Shown in pieces: positions 34,936 through 46,717 of a stretch of 64,000 nucleotides of DNA. A program made the position numbers and the translations under genes. This DNA comes from Marasmius tenuissimus (lineage: Eukaryota; Basidiomycota; Agaricomycetes; Agaricales; Marasmiaceae): NCBI GenBank assembly GCA_029532415.1, contig JAQOTA010000044.1, positions 310,001-374,000 on the forward strand, read 5' to 3'. Each line of letters starts with the position of its first letter. The stretch's first letter is position 1. Below the pieces are notes generated by a model. It did no database searches and was not told where the DNA came from. It saw only the letters and a program-made list of their open reading frames with translations.

Positions 34936-36270
34936 GTGTGTGAGAGACGCGTGAATCAGCCTTGCAGAACGAAATACTGAGGCCCATACATGACTATATG
35001 ATATGCCCTGTTTACAGTAATCAAGCTGTGCCTTCCACAACTTCTCGAACATCAAGACCCTACTTCGGAGGATACGTTTCACCCATCGACGGTTGTCTGA
35101 ATCGGTGAGTCTGGGCGTGCTTATGATATTTCATTTTCATCTTACGTATAAACAGTCAGATGCTTGAGTAGGAAGGTGGAAGACTCAACTCCAAGCCGAA
35201 AGTATTTAGTGGACACGCACGCGGCAAGCAACAAGTTGGCAACCACTGCTGCAGAGAACTTCAATTTCCGTGGCAAATTTCCTCACGACTTTTCGTCAAA
35301 ATCCGACCTTTCGATCCGTTGAAAATGATGTTTATACCTTTTTCGAGATGTCGACAATTAGCGCTGCCAACGTCGGATATGGATATGTGCCTAGAAACGG
35401 ATACATCCATGAGGTCTCGACCGATTGCACTACCTCTCGGATGAACCAACCACCCAAATGACAATGGTAAATAGTGATGCGTTGGTGAAGCAGAAATGAA
35501 GGTTCAGAGTTTTGGGCGGAGCGGAGCGCAAAAGAGAGGAGAATAGTCAGACTCGACAGAAGTCAACTACCGTAGTACGAGAAGAAATTGTCGGCATGTT
35601 GAACCCTGCGCTTCGAATACCGACTCATCTCAACCATACTATCCATCGCGTCTTCATGCCTGCCGAGGTGAACCCGTCCCACACCAAATCACGCACACAG
35701 GACCAAGGGACAATGCTCATACCCAGAAGGTGATGCTCAACGAAGATTGCGATCTTGATTTGCACTTTGATGGCCATTTATCTCACGCATCGGTGAGTGC
35801 CACCATCCGTATGCACAATGAGCACCGCACTTCGGAAGTCCTCTGCCCACGATGATCTGTCGTGAGAATAACGATAAACCCTTTCTGGAATCTCTGCGAA
35901 GTTTGAACACAGTGACTCGGTGAGAGCGACCCTCGTCTCCATCGTACTTTGACCACCGCTCACCTATCCCATGGTCACTTCAGGCTACACATGGGTGTTG
36001 CTCACTAATACCATAGCTTTGGAAATCTGGGTCTACTTGTAGTTCCAGGGGCAGGCTCGTGGGAGCGGGGCACCTCTTTCTCTCTTGCACGGCTGTGTAA
36101 CAGATATAGATATGACATAACATCATACCAAGAGTGCTTTGGTGTCTGGGCAAGCTTTCATGTCCCAGAACAAGAGTTGAGGGATTTGTTGGAATGGCGG
36201 CCTTGTCAAAACTGAATGACCAGGTACAAAGATCTAGCACCATCTGACCAATGTGATGTAGTGATAGTAG
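34936..36270. other. No supported gene
   Basis: No repeat module, domain or convincing exon was identified. It marks the start of about 4.9 kb of DNA (to about 39.87 kb) that has no counterpart in the left arm. Confidence 0.4.
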
Positions 36271-36272
36271 GC

Positions 36273-36311
36273 ATCAAACCTTGTGATTCAGCTGACAATT
36301 CAAGGTTTGAT
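36273..36311. repeat. Short hairpin
   Basis: Perfect 11-bp inverted repeat ATCAAACCTTG / CAAGGTTTGAT separated by 17 bases, followed by a related ATCAAGGTTGAATT. It may be a small MITE remnant or a structured site. Confidence 0.5.
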
Positions 36312-36466
36312 TCATTGTTGGTTCAGGATAAAGAATCAAGGTTGAATTAACCCAGATCTGATATATGTAGTAATTCTGATGTTATTGATAAGCAAAAACA
36401 GTATAAAAGCTCTTTTGTATGACCCTCAGTAGGCATAGCCCTCTTTTTGGAACCACAGAGAATCAG

Positions 36467-37988
36467 ATGGCCTCTCAAGCCCCAGAAGCTCTGGAGCGCT
36501 TTCTTACAGTTGAGACTGTTATTGTCTTGCCAATTGCTACTCAATCAGTGCGCAGGGTTTAGTTTTCAGTTTGGTGTGCTTTGCATTCTGACACATTCTT
36601 TCAATCAGCTGGTGTTCTTTGCTTATGGTTTGTTCCTTGTTAGAAGTTTCTCCTCATAGAGTCTGACACATACCTGAGCAGGGATGTACATCATAACATT
36701 TGGCCTCTGTATGCACATTCTTCACCGCAATCACAGGCCAAAGCCTAGGCTATATTCTGTGTGCACCATCTTGTTATTTGGATTTGCCACTCTCTTTGTT
36801 GTGTCAGGAGTTTTGGGTGAGACACGGGAGGCAATGATTGATTTCCGTGCAGCAAAGACCCAAGAATTCAAGCCTTTTGTGGATTACTTGACCCAGGATG
36901 ACTTGAAGACTGTTTGGATGTAAGAGACAAATTCAGGATCCTTTTCTATTTGTCAAACTCATACAGAGTTTCATCTATAACCAGATCCACAACTGTCTTC
37001 TCATCAACATCCATGATGTGAGGCCTTACTTCCCATTAATTGTTCTGGTGCTAATGATGTTGAGTACAGTGCTGTAGCTGATCTTACATTTGTGTGTATA
37101 CTGGCAGAATATGTTTTGAGTTTTGAGTAACCACCCCTGCCCCCCTTCATAGATTCATCGGTGCTACATCCTTTGGGACTCAAGCAAGGTTGTACTATAC
37201 ACTCTGGGTGTTGCTGGAATCATACTTAATGGTAGGTACTGTGCATCCTACTCAAGCCTCTAGCACTGAACAACATAGGAATCTCCTTTGCAACTGCATT
37301 CATGAGCTCAATTGGGCTAAGCAATTCTGCTAAGTTTTGATATGTGTTTCTCAAGAGTGTGCAACTTGATCATGGAGACCAGATTGCACTTGGAGTGTTC
37401 AATGGGGTATTGTCACTGTTGACAGGTGAGTTCCCAGAACCTGGTATATCAAAACTCCACTAAGGCACTATATTGTAGCAGGGAGAATTTGGTGGATTAG
37501 CCAAGATGCAAGGCAACATATGGGAACACCAATCCGCACCAGGTACCAAAAAATCATTGCTGTTATGTATGTTTACTTGCTTGCTGGACCCTAGCTGCTC
37601 TTTGATCTCTATTCTGCAGCCTTGAGTCAGGAATATTGTTTCCGACCACCAAAATAGCCTCAATAGTGATACCCATCATATTTGACCCAGACTCACACAA
37701 CACGGTCCCTATCAATCTTGAGCCTGTTGCAACTATAATGGCTGTATGTGTCTTATGTTCCTCCTATTCATCACAGTGTTTCACCATTTTATGACTGTTC
37801 AGGGCTTGGCACCTACCTTGATCATTGTCCGAGTTGCATATGGAAAATCTGTTGAAAGTGTGCAAAGGACAATGTCTATTCACTTTGCTGAGCAAAGATC
37901 CCATCAAGAGGTCAATCCTGGCACAAGTATACCACAAACAGCTCTTACTACTTGCTCCAATTGCCATACCCCAATACCACCTGTGTAA
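36467..37988 (+). CDS. 7-TM orphan membrane protein of Agaricomycete type
   Basis: Belongs by pattern to a multi-pass family common in mushroom-forming fungi; no ligand or function is known. The first exon starts MASQAPEALERF (ATG 36467). Later exons read GMYIITFGLCMHILHRNHRP and VVSGVLGETREAMIDF, then AVADLTF-IHRCYILWDSSKVVLYTLGVAGIILN around 37,085-37,230, and GRIWWISQDARQHMG (about 37,485). It finishes with LAPTLIIVRVAYGKSVESVQR and ends at TAA 37986-37988. Introns are short with GT-AG ends. Exon borders at about 36,920-37,080 and 37,300-37,430 were not resolved, and the first ends are uncertain. The codons look more T- and A-rich than those of neighbouring genes. Unlike TMX there is a single copy here. 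Confidence 0.65.
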
Positions 37989-37989
37989 A

Positions 37990-39870
37990 GGCAGCAAATC
38001 AACCCAGAAGTTGGACAGGGCTCAGATGTTCAACTCAACAGTGTTTTCTGCAGGGAACATTGCAGGTATTCTTATTTATCCATCCATGGTTTGGGACACC
38101 CTCCCAAGGTCAATTGCTTTCTTTAATAATGACTTCACTTCGTATGATTTGGTTGACTTATCTACTTGTTATGGCTGTTGTTTGATATAACAGTAATCAA
38201 TCTGTGTCTGAGTATTGTAGTGACATGATCAAGGATTTTCTTCTTTTCTAATTTCAGTATGTGTAACCTTCTGATGGGTATAGCCAGTTTTACAATACCC
38301 AGTCTTGTGACCCTTTTGAGTGCTTCATTCCAGTGACATAGTCAGTACTGTGGGTAACAGATCTTGTTGTACCTAAATATCAGTGGTCATGGCCCACAGC
38401 TCCCAGGCCCATCTGTCAAAATCTTCAGGCAGATCTGACTGTCTGAAATGTGGTCTAAAAGCTGGCCATATTCAGCAGAACATCTTTGGGTAGCCTGTTG
38501 CAAGCACAAGCCCACTAGAGGGGTCCCAGGTACCCAGTGTGTTGAATCTGTGGACTATTATTAGATCCTGGTATATCCGTAGTCCTGGTTCACTCTTCCT
38601 GCTTTTGTATTATGCGGGACAATGCATTCCCTATTGTTCTATCCTTCATGATTCACTATGCTCATATGTACAATTTCTATTGTCCTCCTTATATGGTAGT
38701 TCTATTGTATCTTCATGCATATAAGCTCGTAGTTCTCTATGTGAATCTACAGTGTGCTTGAGCTTCTACATCTCGCCTCTATCTCTCCAAACTCCTCTCT
38801 GGTAAGTAGTAGTGTAGCCATGTTGTAGTCCTCTGTGCTAGGCGTCATGCCGGCCCATCACAATGACCCATTTTCAGAGCTCTCCCCTACTCTGCCATTG
38901 CTGAAATATTTGGCATGTCCCCAGTCCTGTCAGGATATGCTGAAACTCAAATTGTGGTTGAACTGGTCACGCATCCCTTATTTGTAAGAGCTATACTCAG
39001 TTCTTATGAATAAGGTTCAACACACAGCAACACACAGCAGGGCACTCCCAGCCCTCCTCCTCAACACCTCAAGCACCCATAAATGGCCTCAATGTCTCTC
39101 AACACTGCCAGCAACATCAATGTTGTCAACTCAGACACTATTTGGTATGTTTATTCTTCTTTTTATTGTATCTCTTTTCTGATCTGCCTTCCCTCAGCTT
39201 CTCAATGTCCTTGTCCTTCCAATTTCCCCCTCCCTGCCACAAGGATTCTTGCATTCATTGTCTTTGGAATTCAAGCAACATACAACATCTACCTCTGCGT
39301 ACTTGCCAAGTCAAGCTTTGTTTGGACCCTTTTCTGGCTCTCAATTTTTATTGGCACCCTCAATTGCCCTTGACATCCTCAATCACCCTCGATGTACTCA
39401 ATCACCCTCGACAAGGCTTAATTTTGTTGTGCTCCCCAACTTGAACCTCCCTTAGTCTTCTGTGTCAAAACTCTTGGAATCTTCTTGAACTCTGTTTGGT
39501 GGTAAGGCTATTTTAGAACAATGCAATGAGCCCTGAGCTCTTGCATCTACTACACTGGGACACATTATAGACTGGTGAAATTGTTTTCATTACTTAAGTT
39601 GGTTTTGGGTCCACGGTTGCCCGCACGCTTTTGGGAATCCACTTGTCGCTCTATTATTGCAGCTAATACATGCTTCTAGTCAGTGGTCATGAATACATAA
39701 AGCTCAACAATCACAACTCTCTGTTGGTTGGTGCCACTGAGGTGTTTCACTGATTCTGATTCAGCAAAGGCTGGACTAGATTTATGTGCTCATTGGCTAA
39801 AATGCAACCATGACTTGCCTTGGTATGAGGGCTTTTCATTTTTATTTCATCAAGTCATTGATAGACTTGG
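37990..39870. other. No firmly supported gene
   Basis: A possible short two-exon frame starts at ATG 39083, with a GTATGT donor at 39146 and a CCTCAG acceptor near 39,197. The frame choice is ambiguous and no motif is present, so it is not called. Composition resembles that of the 7-TM gene next door. Confidence 0.35.
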
Positions 39871-39966
39871 ATCATGGACTTGCTAACAATATCATGAAGG
39901 TAACCAAAAACCCGGAAGGATGGGGCAAAATCAGATATAACCCAAGCAAAAGTCCTACACTCGTTA

Positions 39967-41211
39967 CTATACATGTTCTGCTCTTCTCACCACCGACCGG
40001 CTGGCCATTCGCGACCGTACAGCCAAATATATATCTCGAAGTACAGAGATGAGAGGCAACAAGGACAATATGATAACGGCAATCACTAGCTTCTTTGGAG
40101 ACTTGATGCCAGTTCCCGAGTAAAAAAAGACTTGAACGTACGCACATAAAAATCCCAAGAATACGAAAACCTCCCCTAAAACGTTTCCTCAGTTCGTGGA
40201 TTCCATAATCGAGGTGGCGTTTCACCAAATGTGACTCACATTCTTTGAGATTCCACACCAGGTGGTCGAACCACCCTCTGATGTCATCTGGCACCCTTGG
40301 AAGCCAAATGTAAAAGTCGTTTGATTGGTTCCTACGGACAGCTCGCTCTTGTTCATCGCGGGTGGGCCTTCGGCCGAGTTGGCCGAGTTGACCGACTAAA
40401 AACAACGACTTCAACGTGACGCTGACGTTGAAAATTATGGACGCAAAAGAGAAAATGTCTTCCCCCCAAGAAGTGGTGGTGTAGTCGCTTTGGTTCCATT
40501 CATTTTCAGAACGGTAAGTTTGGAGTATAGTAGCTGATATGGTGGCGACCAGAGCTGTCTCAGAGGGCAAATAACTAATGTGAGCCAAAAGAAAGCGGAA
40601 TACACTGATAGCTTTCAACTCAGACACAGCACCAACCTGTAGCGCTAGCTTCAACGACTTCTTGTACCTCTGCACCTCGGGCGGTAATTGATCTGGGGAC
40701 GGTATGAATGACTTCTCTGAGAAGGTCGCTTCGGGGTACGCACGTGCCACTAAATCCTCTCTGGTCCCGTTCTCCTCAGCGTTGTGGTTCCCATTACTTC
40801 TAGAGGTGTTGTCAAAACTCAGGCTGCCAGAGAAGAGATTTATTTCAGGTGCCCGTGCTGGATATTTTGGTCAGTCAGCAAGTCCCAGATGTGAGCCAAA
40901 CATTACCGCAAACCTTGTGACTCCTCTGACTCGTCGTTTCGATGATCCTGAAAGGTCCTCGGAGCTTGTGTGCGGATTTGTTGAAAAACACCACCATCTG
41001 CATCTCCTGGGAGAGTTTCGTTGCTACCCTCGGTGTTTGAATTAGAGGGTACAGGGGTTGCAAGTCCTCCCCCTTGTTCGCGTCAGCGTGACTCCAGAAA
41101 CACCCAGAACACTGAATCTCACCAACCTTCTAGTCGGTCCAATTCTATCGTGTCTGCTCGTCGGAGTTGATACGACAGTTCTGGAGATTCCGCGCCTGTT
41201 GAAGTAGACAT
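39967..41211 (-). CDS. TMX copy 7: four-helix membrane protein, intron 3 apparently retained in frame
   Basis: Minus-strand exons 41211-41127, 41072-40914, 40857-40240 and 40175-39967 give 356 aa. It follows the family plan, with a hydrophilic N-terminal half, YKKSLKLALQVGAVS, helix 1 (ATISATILQTYRS), helix 2 (FASIIFNVSVTLKSLFLV), the loop WLPRVPDDIRGWFDHL and two helices in the last exon (FLGFLCAYVQVFFY; LVIAVIILSLLPLISVL). The GTGAGT donor of intron 3 has lost its first two bases, and the 63 former intron bases are free of stops and in frame. They would add 21 residues just before helix 1. The last exon uses the frame ending RRAEHV at 39967; the longer frame that runs to 39872 reads through intron 4 and is rejected. 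Confidence 0.72.
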
Positions 41212-41339
41212 GAGAGCGATAAGAGGTACAGCATAGACCTGACACTCTAAATAGTATCTCTGCGCCTTTGAAGCGCCGCACAGCGCGGGTCCTGTGACCA
41301 TAACAAGGATACCACCTTAGGAATGCACTACTAGCCTAT

Positions 41340-42000
41340 TTTCTAATGTGTAAGTCTCCCAAAGTCTTAGTCCAAAAATCGGTCGGTGATCAAGCGACCA
41401 TCAAAAAACCTCACAGGCAATACAGTCTTGGAAACTATCTGGCCACAAGGCACTCGCCGGGCATACACTCCCAAACATATATCATATATGTGGAGGTTAT
41501 CGAGAACCATATTCAGAGGATGAGGTCAGAACGGGCTTGCGAGGTGCCAGGCGTCAGAGATAAGAGAGATAGCGTCCCAGAAAGCATTAGGGCTCTGTCT
41601 TCCGCGTCCTACCCACGACACAGCAAACTCAAAGCAACTCCCGTCGCGCCACCATTGACCTTTCAGAATAAGGTTCTCGTTTCATCACCGCCTATATCGA
41701 GGCGATGGGTGCGTATTGAATGTCGAGGAGTTAAGGACTCGATGGCATCTGATCTTTCTAGGTGATTGATCTCCAGGATTTGGGTGCATCTGAAGCTTAT
41801 GTGGCGTCAGTAACGGCGAGTGGTTCATCTCGCCTAAGATTAGGAACACCTCGACTTTGGACACTCACACTTAGTATGTGCATTGAATCTGGACGTGACT
41901 GGTCGTGCCATTCTCGAAATTCGATACCCCCTTTCGTCTAGCGCTCTCTTGACTTGTTGTAGTATCATGTGGATCCATCATCGCGGCTGATTAACCCCCA
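41340..42000 (-). repeat. D module, copy 4
   Basis: Minus-strand D module opening MDPHDTTTSQESARRKG (about 41,980), with its tail near 41,430-41,560. It lies immediately upstream of TMX copy 7, as in the other units. Confidence 0.55.
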
Positions 42001-42900
42001 GCCCTATATCTGGGTTGAAAATTCTGATCGCTGCCAAACTCGCAAGGTGCCAATAGACGGATCGATCACCTTTGATCCTGCGAGGGATGAATCTCTCCGT
42101 GGTGCGTTTAAACCTACTTCGTATACCTGATCAAATTCACGTTTCCAGGTCGTCGTCGCTGGTGGCGGGTGATGGACGGTACGAAGACTGATACATTGAA
42201 ACACTGGGCTCGTGCGGTGGATCAGGTTGCCTACCGAGTGCACTACACATTCGTAGTCATTATACTCAATCATCCTCAATCATCCACAAGCCCCGCTCGT
42301 TTCAACTCGCCCCCCCCATCTCTGTTGATCATTACAGGAAATAGCATATACACAGAAGCCTGTTCGTTCGGAGGATGCCCAAGACCTACATTTAGGGATG
42401 GGTATTCCGCATTCTCTTCACGTTCAATTAGATCCCATACGACGCAGACTCCACAGCACTGCCTCTTCTACCTGCATTCGTCGGACTGGAGACAGGATAA
42501 ACGCGCCTTAAAACTTCTGCAGCAGTCGATCGAATAATCCCAACACGAAGCCATAAACTTCCATATGCCATTTCTCAGCCCCGGTAAGCAAGAGGGTGGC
42601 CGTTTTCGGTAGACTGCCATTGACGACCGTGTCTTCACCCTGAGGTCGTGGAAGGAGACATGATGAATACCCGTAAAGATTTGTAGAATACGAGCAAGCT
42701 TCCGAGCTATGCGAGCTGAAGAGGGGATAGGGTGCAGGTATAACACACTGCATAGTAGTCACACCTATGAGCGTTTACATGGTTCTATGTGGTGGAGATG
42801 CCCAACGGTTTGGGAACCAGTGGCTTTAGGGCTAGCGATTCGGATGATGATAGACTGATCAATTATTGCTGTCGTGACTCGTAGAGTGCTTACGGCACGT
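42001..42900 (-). repeat. B-C modules, copy 4
   Basis: B (42,900 to about 42,400) and C (42,395 to 42,000) on the minus strand, homologous to 12.66-14.03 kb and 20.02-20.82 kb. B joins the ABP1 fragment at the same chimeric point as copy a (a TTTCAATAGGGTGTA segment near 42,915-42,930). Frames are broken. Confidence 0.6.
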
Positions 42901-42929
42901 CAATGTACGCTACACCCTATTGAAAGGCG

Positions 42930-43460
42930 GTCTTGCACAGATAAAGGGGGAGAACTGGGGAGGAGGACGAGGGGGGAAGAAGACGTACCTCGTTTCTAAC
43001 ACTTGTAACGACATGCGGCCCTTTCAAAACTGGTCGCCACACTCGAGTGGGTATGAAACAACTCTTCTTCGCCACGGGACACCATCTCCACACCGATTGA
43101 TCTGTACGAATTTCGGGATATTGCTCTGCGAGAATATCCGCGTCAATCGTAAAAAGGGAGAAGCGACGACGTACATTAGGATCTGCAACCCTCATAAAAG
43201 CGTATTGAATCCTTTTCCCCCGTATTTTATATCAACAACCCACCCCGATGACAGAGGAAACACTCACCATCCATCAGTAAACTCCTCCTCCAACTCTTCC
43301 AACCCTCCATCCCCCGTACCTTGCGCCTTTAAATCGTTCGTTCCACCTTCATACGTGAATATCGCCCAATCCGTTCCTCCGCTTTCGTGGCTGTTTAGAG
43401 CGTCGAGGTAGGCTTCCCGGATCTCTTTGGAAGAGAGGTTTACCTGGAGGAACATGGGAG
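42930..43460 (-). pseudogene. ABP1 5'-end copy c (ADF-H exons), broken
   Basis: ATG at 43455-43453. Exon 1 is fully open (NLSSKEIREAYLDALNSHES...), and exon 2 is open with an intact donor. Exon 3 has a one-base deletion in the segment that should read GVPEAKKG, and another before the LKGAHVV-like part, so the ADF-H domain cannot be completed. The sequence ends in intron 3 and passes into module B. The proline-rich and SH3 parts of ABP1 are absent. Confidence 0.85.
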
Positions 43461-43681
43461 GGTTTTACCTAGAGATCCCAGTCGGATGATGATGGTTCGT
43501 TCGAGATTAAGAGATCGTGTCGTCGGATGCTGTGCTGCGCACAACGTCATCATTGTTTGTGCAATGGGCGCCCGGGATATGGCGGGCCGTCGGACTTCAT
43601 CTCGTCATCAACGAGCCGTAATCATTTTCCCTCGAATCCGTTCACACTCGAGATGTGTGACTTGGCCCAACGGGTAACATA

Positions 43682-44878
43682 TCATTGTATCCGAGGTATT
43701 GGCTCGGTCCTTCGCGACCGTAGAGCCAAAATCATATCCCGGTGTACAGAGGATATAGGCAAAATTAACAATATGCAGACGGCAATCCCTACCCCCTTTG
43801 GAGACTTGGCGCTGGTTAGTGCGTAGACACTGACTTGTATGAGCGCACAGATAAAACCGAATTGCATGAAATTCTCCCCTGAAGAGGTTCCTTAGTTTGT
43901 GGTTCTAGAATCGAGGTCCCATTCAAATGCATTGTGACTCACACATGAAGAGATCCAGTTCAAGGGTTGCAAATCTCCTTCCCATGCCATCCGGCACCCT
44001 TGGAAGCCATCCATACTTCTGGAGGTGGCTCTTGAAGTCATCAAGGGCACGCCTTGGGTCGGGTTCGCTGAGTTTGTGGAATATTGCTAACGCCTTCAAC
44101 GCGCCGGTGACATTCATTATTATGGATGCAAAAGAGAAAATGTCCAGAGCCACATCTGAACGGGAAAAATGGCCATCTTTGGAGCCCCAGTCGTCAGATC
44201 GGTAAGTTTGAAGTATAGTAGCTGATATAGTGGCGATGAGAGTTGTCTGGAAAAGAAAATAGATGATGTGAGCCAAAAAAACCGAATACTACATCAACGG
44301 TATTCGACTCACAGACACAGCTCCGGCCTGTAGTGCCAGTTCCAACGACCGTTTGTACTCTTTCACCTCGGTGGATAATCGGTCTGGACGAGGTTGAGGG
44401 ATGAATAAAATCAAGGCTTCTTAGAGAAGGTCACTCCCGGGTATACACATGTTAAATCCGCTCTTGCGCCGTTCTCCCGAGCGTCACCGTTGTCGTTTCC
44501 TCCAGCGGCATTATCGACATTCGGGTCGTCAGAAGAAAGGTCGGGCTCAGGGGCCCGTGCTGGATAGTCCATTCAGTGAGAGAGTCCCAGATGCGAGCTG
44601 AGCATGATCTACAAACCTTGTGACCCCTCCTCTAACTCGTCGTTTTGATGGCCAGGAGTCGTCGGAGCTTGTTCATGGATTTGCTGAGAAGCACCCTTCG
44701 TATCAGAGGTAACGGCAAGGTTGGCGAGTTCGACTCCCTCTGTCCACGTCAGTTGTGACTCTAGAAACATCCTGAATCCTGACGCTCACTAACTTTCGGC
44801 TCGGTTTAGTTCTCTCGTGTCTGATTGTCGGGATTGAGTCGAGGGTGAATTTGGAGATTGCGTGCGTGCAGTGGACAT
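43682..44878 (-). pseudogene. TMX family copy 8 (one frameshift in exon 3)
   Basis: ATG 44878-44876 (MSTARTQSPNSPST). Exons 1, 2, 4 and 5 are open. Exon 4 reads TTLIATISATILQTYRSDD and exon 5 ends RRTEPIPRIQ at 43682. Exon 3 stops at TGA near 44,415 (AAGAAGCCTTGA) because it is one base short compared with frame-keeping copies. The intron 3 acceptor here is TTTTCCAG, the best evidence for that intron in the family. It could yield a product from a later start, so it may be a young pseudogene. Confidence 0.75.
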
Positions 44879-44999
44879 GAGAGGCATGAGCGACACAGCA
44901 AAAACTTGAGATTCTATATAGGATTTTCGTGCTCGTAACCACACGCAAATCGCCGGTACTCTGACAATAAGGATGAAAATAGCACCACCGCCTTAGGAA

Positions 45000-46717
45000 C
45001 GGGGCAGAGACCTGCTTTTTGTCACTTTGAAGAACTCGACTAAGAATATACCGCAAACGACATCAAGCATCGGGATGTCGTGGAACTTTTCGTTGCCCGC
45101 TTTTTGTGTACGTTCGAATCTCGCGAGGTTGAACGACCTTGTGAGGATGCAATTTATAGAACGAGTCGGCCATGGGGCATTCAGGCGCACATTTACACCC
45201 TATCATCCTACTACTCCCGCCCAGAACATATCAGCCACTTGCATGTATGTAAAATTCGATCAACCACCCAGGCATACAGAAGGTGGTGTCAAAGCACGCT
45301 CGTGAAATGTCAGACCTCTGAGAACGGAAACATGGCTTTTCACCGAAGTTTAGCGCCCCGTTCTTCCGCCTATCGCCCCATCACACCCACAGCAACTTCT
45401 AACGCCACTATCAAGGCTTCCATTATATGAGTAAGCGAGCAGTCCTCTTCGTATTGCCCAAACCGAGGCAATGGTCGTGAGCTCAAATACAATAAAGCGG
45501 CGATTTAGTAGCACCTTTGGAACATATACGACAGAAAGCTGTAGTGCCCGCTCTAACTTCTGTGGTGGAAACCTTCGACCGGTCACATTTGGCCTTTTGT
45601 TCTCCAACTTCTCCCGCTGATTTGGGCCAATTATGCCTCATAGATGGTGTCTTATCTGGCCAGATTTTTTCACAAAAGGTCTTGTGGGGTCATCACGCAG
45701 TTTTGCAAGATGCGAAGGCTGAGGATTGATCTAAAAACACCGTGAGAGTTTTTCTCCGAGAGCGACATTTTGATGAGTCCTTGCTATAATCTCCGCCTCA
45801 CCCGCTCGTTGACTCTACATGTAGATTTCACACCACACTGCTGAGCCTGTTTTACTACGTTGTGATCTCCCAAGTTGACGAATTTCTACAAGGCCGAATT
45901 TCTTATAGGATCATGTGGGTCCATGATCGTCTGGTGAGGCACACGTAGTATGGGATTCCGATAACGGTTAGCCCACGCACTCGCAAATCACAAATAAGCG
46001 ATGAACCGGTGTGTCCAAACATCTCATTGAATCTATTTTTATCGAACTCAATGGCATGTTCCGAGTTGTATAGCTCACCGTCCATGGTAAGCGGTGTGGC
46101 GTCCATGCCTTACGAGTTTGTTTGATACCAGCTTTTCGGGATGGGTCAAGTTTGATCTCAATCGACACCCTGGGATCAGGATTGCACATCCAAGCTCCTT
46201 TTCTAAATCCGCAATTTGTATCGACTTCGAAATATTTGAGGTACGATGCGCAATCGAAAAATCTTGGAGTGAGCAACTCAGCAACCATGGTATTCATTCG
46301 TAAGCTCGACGTCGCCTCTCGGCCAGTGCACTCTGAATGTCGTTGGCTCAGTGTGAGATCGTGAAATACTAAATTTGTTCCTAGTTGAATGATAATGCCC
46401 AGCAAAAATTGCGTATGGTCGACAAGCTAAACGACTATTAGTTGGCTTGTGACTTTGGCGCTCCTCCGCGTATTTCTGGGTAGGATTAGTTCTTCCTTAT
46501 GATGTACATCGTGATTACATTTTGTATTGCAGCTCCGCGGCCCGCGGGTCAAGAGTCCGTATCAGTGACGTGCTATTCATCTCGTGGTTACGTATACCTT
46601 AGTCCCGTCCATAAAAGCACAATCCCAGATCCAAATAATGATAGTTGTACGCAAAAACTGCTTCTAAATGTACATAGTCATCCATAGCCGATTAATTGAC
46701 TTGCTACAGCTCCACGT
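45000..46717 (-). other. Right arm of inverted duplication: D module and unknown ORF
   Basis: Inverted match of 4,378-6,120. It contains a D-module start (MDPHDPIRNS, near 45,930 on the minus strand), the D tail (45,180-45,440) and a longer open stretch (46,405-45,968) with YLKYFEVDTNCGFRKGAWMCNPD, homologous to 4999-5181 in the left arm. That stretch may be a relic exon of a gene once lying downstream of the reductase. The product is not recognised. Confidence 0.5.

Noticed and set aside
39083..39444. Possible two-exon gene starting MASMSLNTASN
   Set aside because: A plausible intron exists, but both downstream frames are open and neither shows family features.
39872..40240. C-terminal extension of the long minus-strand frame of TMX copy 7
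   Set aside because: Comparison with copies 4, 6 and 8 shows that it reads through intron 4 and then continues in the wrong frame. The true last exon ends at 39967.
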